Shown: positions 58,640 to 64,000 of the stretch, piece after piece
How the letters are laid out: each line of letters opens with the position of its first letter
Position numbering within the stretch: position 1 is the first letter of the stretch
Assembly: GCA_022393335.1 (NCBI GenBank)
Contig: JAJEKB010018356.1
Coordinates: forward strand, 59,439 to 123,438
DNA from: Macrotrachela quadricornifera
Taxonomy: Eukaryota; Rotifera; Eurotatoria; Philodinida; Philodinidae
Direction of reading: 5' to 3'
Length of the DNA: 64,000 nt
Made by a program: the position numbers and the translations under genes
Notes under the pieces: generated by a model
What the model was told of the DNA's origin: nothing
The model's database searches: none
The model's input: only the letters and a program-made list of their open reading frames with translations

Positions 58640-59266
58640 TAGTGAACTGCGGAGTCATTCCGAAACTCGACTCCGCGGAGCCGGATTCGGAGTCAGAATC
58701 TCAAAAAAAATTTTTGTTAGAGTCAATATTGGAGTTACATCAGTATAACAGTCAAGTATTTCTATTCTTGTTTAAGAACACTTTTATTATTCATATGTCA
58801 AATAACGAACAAAAATATACTACTATTAACGTCATCAGTTTTAAGAAGAGCTCATACCACCAAAGTATTCATATTAACAAGCATAGCAGACAAATTAAAA
58901 ATACTAACCCAAGAAAATTTCTATATCACTGAGTCACTAAATCTCCTATCGACTCCAAGCCGTTGTTGTTTAGGAATTTTGCAAGTAAATTCTTCACAAG
59001 ACAATGCAGTTGTATATGATATTGATATAGTTCGTTTTCTACTATTATTGTCCACGCTTACAGTTCCCGTGGTTTTTAAATTTCAAGAAATGAATAGTAG
59101 ATTCTGCACTTATATAAGCTGTTCGTTTTTAGTGTTTTGTTTATCTAATCATCTATTCATAATCTTAGATGCTACTACGATTTAGACGTCACTAAACTAC
59201 AAAAAAAAATTTTTAGGAGTCGGAGTCGGGCTTCGGAACCGACTTTTTCGACTCCGCAGTTCACTA
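58640..59266. mobile_element. Non-autonomous hAT-type element with 8-bp target-site duplication
   Basis: The element starts TAGTGAACTGCGGAGTC and ends GACTCCGCAGTTCACTA, perfect 17-bp inverted repeats. Subterminal GGAGTC/GACTCC words are repeated in both directions. It is flanked by identical CTTTGATT on each side (58632-58639 and 59267-59274). The 8-bp duplication and terminal pattern fit the hAT superfamily. The 627-bp interior is AT-rich; its short frames have no transposase motif, so movement would need an enzyme supplied elsewhere. Confidence 0.93.
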
Positions 59267-62200
59267 CTTTGATTATATTTTTTTCTAGCGTTTTACCTTT
59301 ATTGTATACCAAAAATCAAATATCATTTTGGATTGATTAGGGTACAGTATTAGGTGCAGTATGAAATAAAAATATAATACCATGAAATATTAATATTGAT
59401 CTGTTTTACAAAAAAAATTATGAAAAATTACTAAAATTATTTGAAAATTATAATATTATCTCGATAGTTATAATGATCGTCATGAATATTATTGAATACA
59501 AAATACGATATATATACATTTAACAGTAGGCATTTTTGGAATTAATTATGTGTATCATATAAAGTTGATTAAAAATTTAACAAAAGCTTTAATATCTCAA
59601 AAAATATTTGCCGCTTATCCATCAATACCACTAAGTTATGATTTTTTTAAAAAATGAATTATTTCATTTATTGGTAATAATGTTTTTAATGCTAGTAAAT
59701 CAATTGATAGAATAAAAAAATTCTATGACAAAGAAGAATATTTAATATATCTTATTCTTGAATATAACCAATGATTATAATATAATTTTTCCTACTTAAA
59801 TCGTCATTTGAAATTAATGGTGATATTAAAAAATTAAGAAAAGTTTTTATTTATGAACATAAAGCAATATCTTAGTATGAAATAAAAGATGTGATTTTCA
59901 AAAATAATTATTCGATTTAACATTTACTGAATTAGTATTTGTAAAAAATCATTATTTATGAGGCAAAATTCACACAGTTCTACATGATATAAATGATTTA
60001 TTTATATTTTCCAGAAACTTAAGCTCATCGTGATGGTTCTTATATTCGCATCGAACTGATTCACTATGCTGTAATCTACAGTAATCTTCTTTTTTCTTTG
60101 TATTCTAAGATTATTCAATTGTTATCTTATTTTGTTGTCAAATCATATTGATAACAAAGCAATGTTTAAAGTTGTAAAAAGAAGCTACTGTCGAAATCTT
60201 CGACATTTTTATTATGTCGACCGCTGTACAAAATCACAAAATTATAAATCTTTAAAAATTCAAGAAAAACTCTACAATAAGCGAGCGTACTTAAAAAGAT
60301 AAATTAATAGACTAGCATTTTTCTTGCTGAATTTTATTGATTTATATTTCAATTGGAAAATCATATTGAGACTAACAATTTGGTATTGGTTTCATGAATT
60401 ATTGATGAAGTTTTTATATGATTAAAGTCATCCATTTTAGACACATATTTTAATAATCGATCCTATTACGATGAATTTAATTTCAGAATTATATCAGTAG
60501 TTGATTATTTAATCCAAGGTGATAGAGATCGGATGCATTAGTAAGCACTATCAGCATATTTATTATCGATTTTCATCTTTTGCTCAATATTTATGTTTAA
60601 AAGTTGAAGGTACGAAAGATTTGATTTTGCTCATTTTATAATCCTTTTAAAAAGTGACAAGATAATAACACGTGCATTTTGATGTTTCAAGGCATTCGTT
60701 TCAGTCAGTACTTCGAAACTATTAATAGGTTATTACTAATTAACTTGAAATTGTAAAAATACATTGATTGTAAAAGTAACATTTGATAATACTTGCTTCA
60801 TAATCTGATATTAATGACGATGTCTGTGTAATCGCATCAAATACGATTTGGATAATATTCAACTACTATCACAGACTATCTCGAGAAAAGTATGGAAAAT
60901 CAATTTGCAATTCACAAGAAACATTAGTCTTTTACTGAAAAATAATCTCGACTGAAGCAGTAAACTAGTTCATTAGCTAATAATGTCATAGGATTGAGAA
61001 AACAAATGATGCCAAGTGATAAAGAAAGGCTTTTGTTAAAAAAAAAGAGTGGCAGTTTAATATTATCGGCACATTTCCAAAATCGAAACCATCAAAATTT
61101 ATAGAAGTCAGATGATACAAAGGATACATTTATGATAGAGTGCTCAATATATTGTAGCTAATTGGTATGTACTTCACACACATGAACTAAAAGATATATG
61201 AATCGCAGATTCTCATCTAGAACAAACTAAAACTATCATTTTCGCTTAATATTCTACGTAGAATACGAATATCATTTTGATCTTTCTCCTGTCTTTCTAT
61301 CTTAACTGGAATTGACTAAAGATATAAGACTGAAGTTGTTATCGTTTTTTATTTTGAATCTATTAAGCTGTGAAACGCCTAAATGATTAAAATTGAAACT
61401 ATATTAGTAAAATTTTGAAGATAGACATGAATCACAAACGAATTTCTAGTGATATTTGTATAGCCCTGACACTTTGAAAACCCTGCGAAAGAATGTACAA
61501 TTTCCGAGATCAAGAGTTTAAGACAATACTGAAACTGGTCAAAAATACTGGGATTCTTCTGAATTTTTTACTTCGATGCTTTGACATTGAATGGTGCAAA
61601 ACTATATAGTCTATCTGTGGTTGATGATAGTTGAGATTATTTTTAATTCAAAAGTACTTCAAAAAAGACATGTTATTCTGTATATGTATCTAGCAGCAAA
61701 ATCTCAGTATCTCGCCTCTGACACTTACAAGAAGGTTATCAACATAAACTGAAAGCATTTGTGTATAAAACTTATCACTTATTCTTTCGAGTAAGACAAA
61801 TCTGAACTCAAACGAATGAAATTTTATAAAAGATGAGAGATTTTAAGTCTATTTTTGAATATTCAAAAGAAAGTCACTGCAGAACAAAATCTGTAATTGA
61901 TCATAGGAGCCTCCAGAACCTCTCTTATATCGTCATACCCTGTGATCAGTATTTTTTGACATCTTTATTTAATGTAACTTGCTATAATCAGTCCACATGA
62001 ATACTAGAAAATATAAATAATTGAAAAACTATTTTTCACTTCTAAAGCTTAAAATATATAGTCATCATCGCATACTTTTGCTTAACAAAATACTTCGATA
62101 TATAACCTTTTTACGGCGGGATTATTTTGAGTGAAAAACTTATTTGTATTCAATGAAAAAATTGTCTTTATCACAGTCTGTAAAAAGTTTGTGCGTTTGA

Positions 62201-63672
62201 AAGTTCTAGTATTCAATGGACTATGCTCTTTATAGTATCGTTTTTATTAGAAGAATTTCAATATATGATAGATCAGAAAACAGGGCGTCGCCAATAAGAT
62301 AGTGTGCGCATCTTCATGCGTGTGAACAGAACGAAAGAAAATGTAAGTGGGAATACGCATGTATGATGGTGTCATACTATAACACTGACAGAAGAAAAGA
62401 ATCGAAAGAAAAAGCACAAGTACAAGCTCTCCAAGGCTTTAAATACTGTCGTTTTTCGAAACTTTTTACTCACACAATGGACATGAGTTGAAAGTTTTGC
62501 ATTGAAACGACGTTTTTTCTGCAGTTTTTGTCGCCCTCAGTCTCTATTTCATCATAATAGACAAAACTCATTAGACAGTTGCATCAAATTGTACTTCAAG
62601 TAAGATTTCACATCTGTATCAAAGAAAAATTATTACTGTCCTATATATAGGACACCCACTGCGAACGAATTAAGATCTGTGTAATGCGTATATGAAAAGA
62701 AAAATTAATGTCTTCTGTCATAATCCGTTGTTGTACAATACTTAGTTTTAAGTATGATGTTTATTATAAAAAGATGACAAATGAAACATAAGATAAAAGA
62801 CTTTCATTATTGTTGTGATTATTCGAAAAGTATGTCTCTCGTTTTGAGAGTTATTTCGATTAGTAGAAGTATCAAATCGTTTCAACAACTACCTTCATGA
62901 ATTTTGTCCAATCTATTTGATTAACTAGTAACATTAGCATTGATACACCACTACTTATCACTTGAATAGACAATAAAACAGTATCTGCTTTTTGCAGGAA
63001 TTTATAAATAAGTCGACATAATCATTAGAAACGAGTATAAGTTTAAATATCGAACTAATTAAATCTTCATGTATCTAATTAGAAAACTGCTTTAAAACTA
63101 TCAGTACTATAAAATTTTTCAGAATGGTTCAACCAAATTTTAGCTGGATAGAGTCTATTTCTGATTATCTATGACACCGTGACTTATTCATACTCATTTG
63201 CATGTTAAACAGATCGTTTTCTGTTACATCAGCGTGAAGTCTATTCTTTTATATCATCTTGAATTAGAATAATTGAATATGAATTTTCAGTATCAGCATC
63301 TTCAATGGTATTCATTCTATATGTTGCATTAATAAATATTGAATATGTAATCATTCATGTGTGTCAAACACGTGTGTGTTAATGTAAAATATATCGCGAA
63401 CAGTAAAAAGACGACCGTGCGCCTAATTTCTTTCGTGAGAAACAGTGAATAGTTACAATTGAGATTTGAATATAATTTTATAGTTTTTTTTCGAATTATT
63501 TTTGACACATCGATTTTTAATCTGATTTTTTAGCTTTTTCTTAAAATTGAATCAATAATGTATGCTAATATGAACAATATTCGAAAGTTAAGTAATAAAT
63601 AATCAAAAAATATATCGATTGTAGACAATAAATTACTAAAGATGGTAGTGCACTATCAAAAAGTATATTAAA
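59267..63672. other. Long intergenic region with a possible decayed coding remnant
   Basis: No intact gene. Around 59586-59880 the plus strand shows protein-like pieces between stops (A-A-Y-P-S-I-P-L-S-Y-D-F-F, F-I-G-N-N-V-F-N-A-S-K-S-I-D, S-S-F-E-I-N-G-D-I-K-K-L-R-K), which may be an old pseudogene of unknown family. The remainder (60000-63640) holds nothing I can name. Confidence 0.4.
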
Positions 63673-64000
63673 ATGCAATTGATTCTCAAAAACAAGTTCA
63701 TTATCATAATTGTCTTCTTCCTGATCATTGCAAGTCTATGGTTACGTTTTGAAGCTTTTCATACATCAACAAATAACTATGAACCGGTTTATTTTCTAAC
63801 ATTTTATAGATATTTTATTCATTTATAATTTTATCTTTAGGAACTATCTATTCATAAGCCAATCAATCCGAAATTTCGATCACTAATTCATCCTACAACA
63901 TCACTATTTTCTTCACCACAATTACCAGTAAATTCTTAACTATTTTAAATAACAATTTCAATATTTTTTCTTTTCAATATAGAAAAATGATGTTGTCTTA
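63673..64000 (+). CDS. 5' part of a type II membrane protein gene, cut by the window edge
   Basis: Exons 63673-63786, 63841-63927 and 63983-64000 (continuing beyond the window) are in phase and joined by GT-AG introns of about 55 bp. The protein starts with a few polar residues and K-N-K, then a hydrophobic run (F-I-I-I-I-V-F-F-L-I-I-A-S-L-W) and a Ser/Thr/Pro-rich stem. This is the typical start of a Golgi type II protein such as a glycosyltransferase or sulfotransferase. The catalytic part lies outside the window, so the family is not determined. Confidence 0.6.

Noticed and set aside
58642..58932. Open frames inside the hAT-type element as transposase
   Set aside because: No hAT motif; the frame begins in the terminal repeat and is low-complexity.
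59586..59880. Coding gene in the long downstream gap
   Set aside because: Protein-like pieces are interrupted by several stops and match no family I know; kept only as a possible remnant.

Overview
The window reads as nuclear DNA of a small invertebrate animal, most likely a bdelloid rotifer (Adineta or Rotaria type). The grounds are strongly AT-rich DNA, clear metazoan orthologues (40S ribosomal protein SA, class I phosphatidylinositol transfer protein, an ATP8A-type flippase) split by many very short GT-AG introns (about 45-80 bp), mariner and short inverted-repeat transposons, and genes that look foreign or intron-free among intron-rich ones. The species is inferred, not proven.

Layout: 1-2800 holds nothing recognisable. 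A seven-exon RhoGEF (DH-PH) gene lies at 2801-4440 (+). From 4441 to 10514 is gene-poor DNA with two inverted-repeat elements. The dominant feature is one uninterrupted 11.3-kb ORF at 10515-21839 (+). It encodes a 3774-residue protein with a possible degenerate Ulp1-like module, six coiled-coil repeats, a P-loop GTPase, about 1700 residues of helical spacer, a complete SecA-like helicase core and a C-terminal VWA domain. A transposon cluster follows (22628-24180: a decayed mariner between two palindromic elements). Next come a seven-exon glycoside hydrolase family 3 gene (24585-27349, -) and a second decayed mariner (29020-29740, -).

From 30948 to 33545 (+) lie two housekeeping genes, RPSA and a PITP. 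A seven-exon S1 serine-protease homologue at 35747-36918 (-) has unusual changes at the zymogen cleavage site and oxyanion hole. 36919-40976 holds two palindromic elements and a broken MLH1 fragment. Then come an unrecognised 355-residue protein (40977-42044, -), a small immunoglobulin-domain membrane protein (44829-45495, +), and an ATP8A-like flippase of about 30 exons (45839-54239, -) whose two largest introns carry repeats. Downstream are a UPF1-like helicase remnant (55390-55770, -), an intronless GNAT acetyltransferase (55834-56457, -), a hAT-type element with a perfect 8-bp target duplication (58640-59266), a long empty stretch, and the 5' end of a type II membrane protein gene (63673 to the window edge, +).

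The genes do not form a pathway; this is an ordinary eukaryotic gene neighbourhood with accessory insertions. The most unusual object is the giant SecA-GTPase-VWA protein. Its nucleotide-binding motifs are intact, its gene has no introns, and I know of no described function for this architecture in animals.
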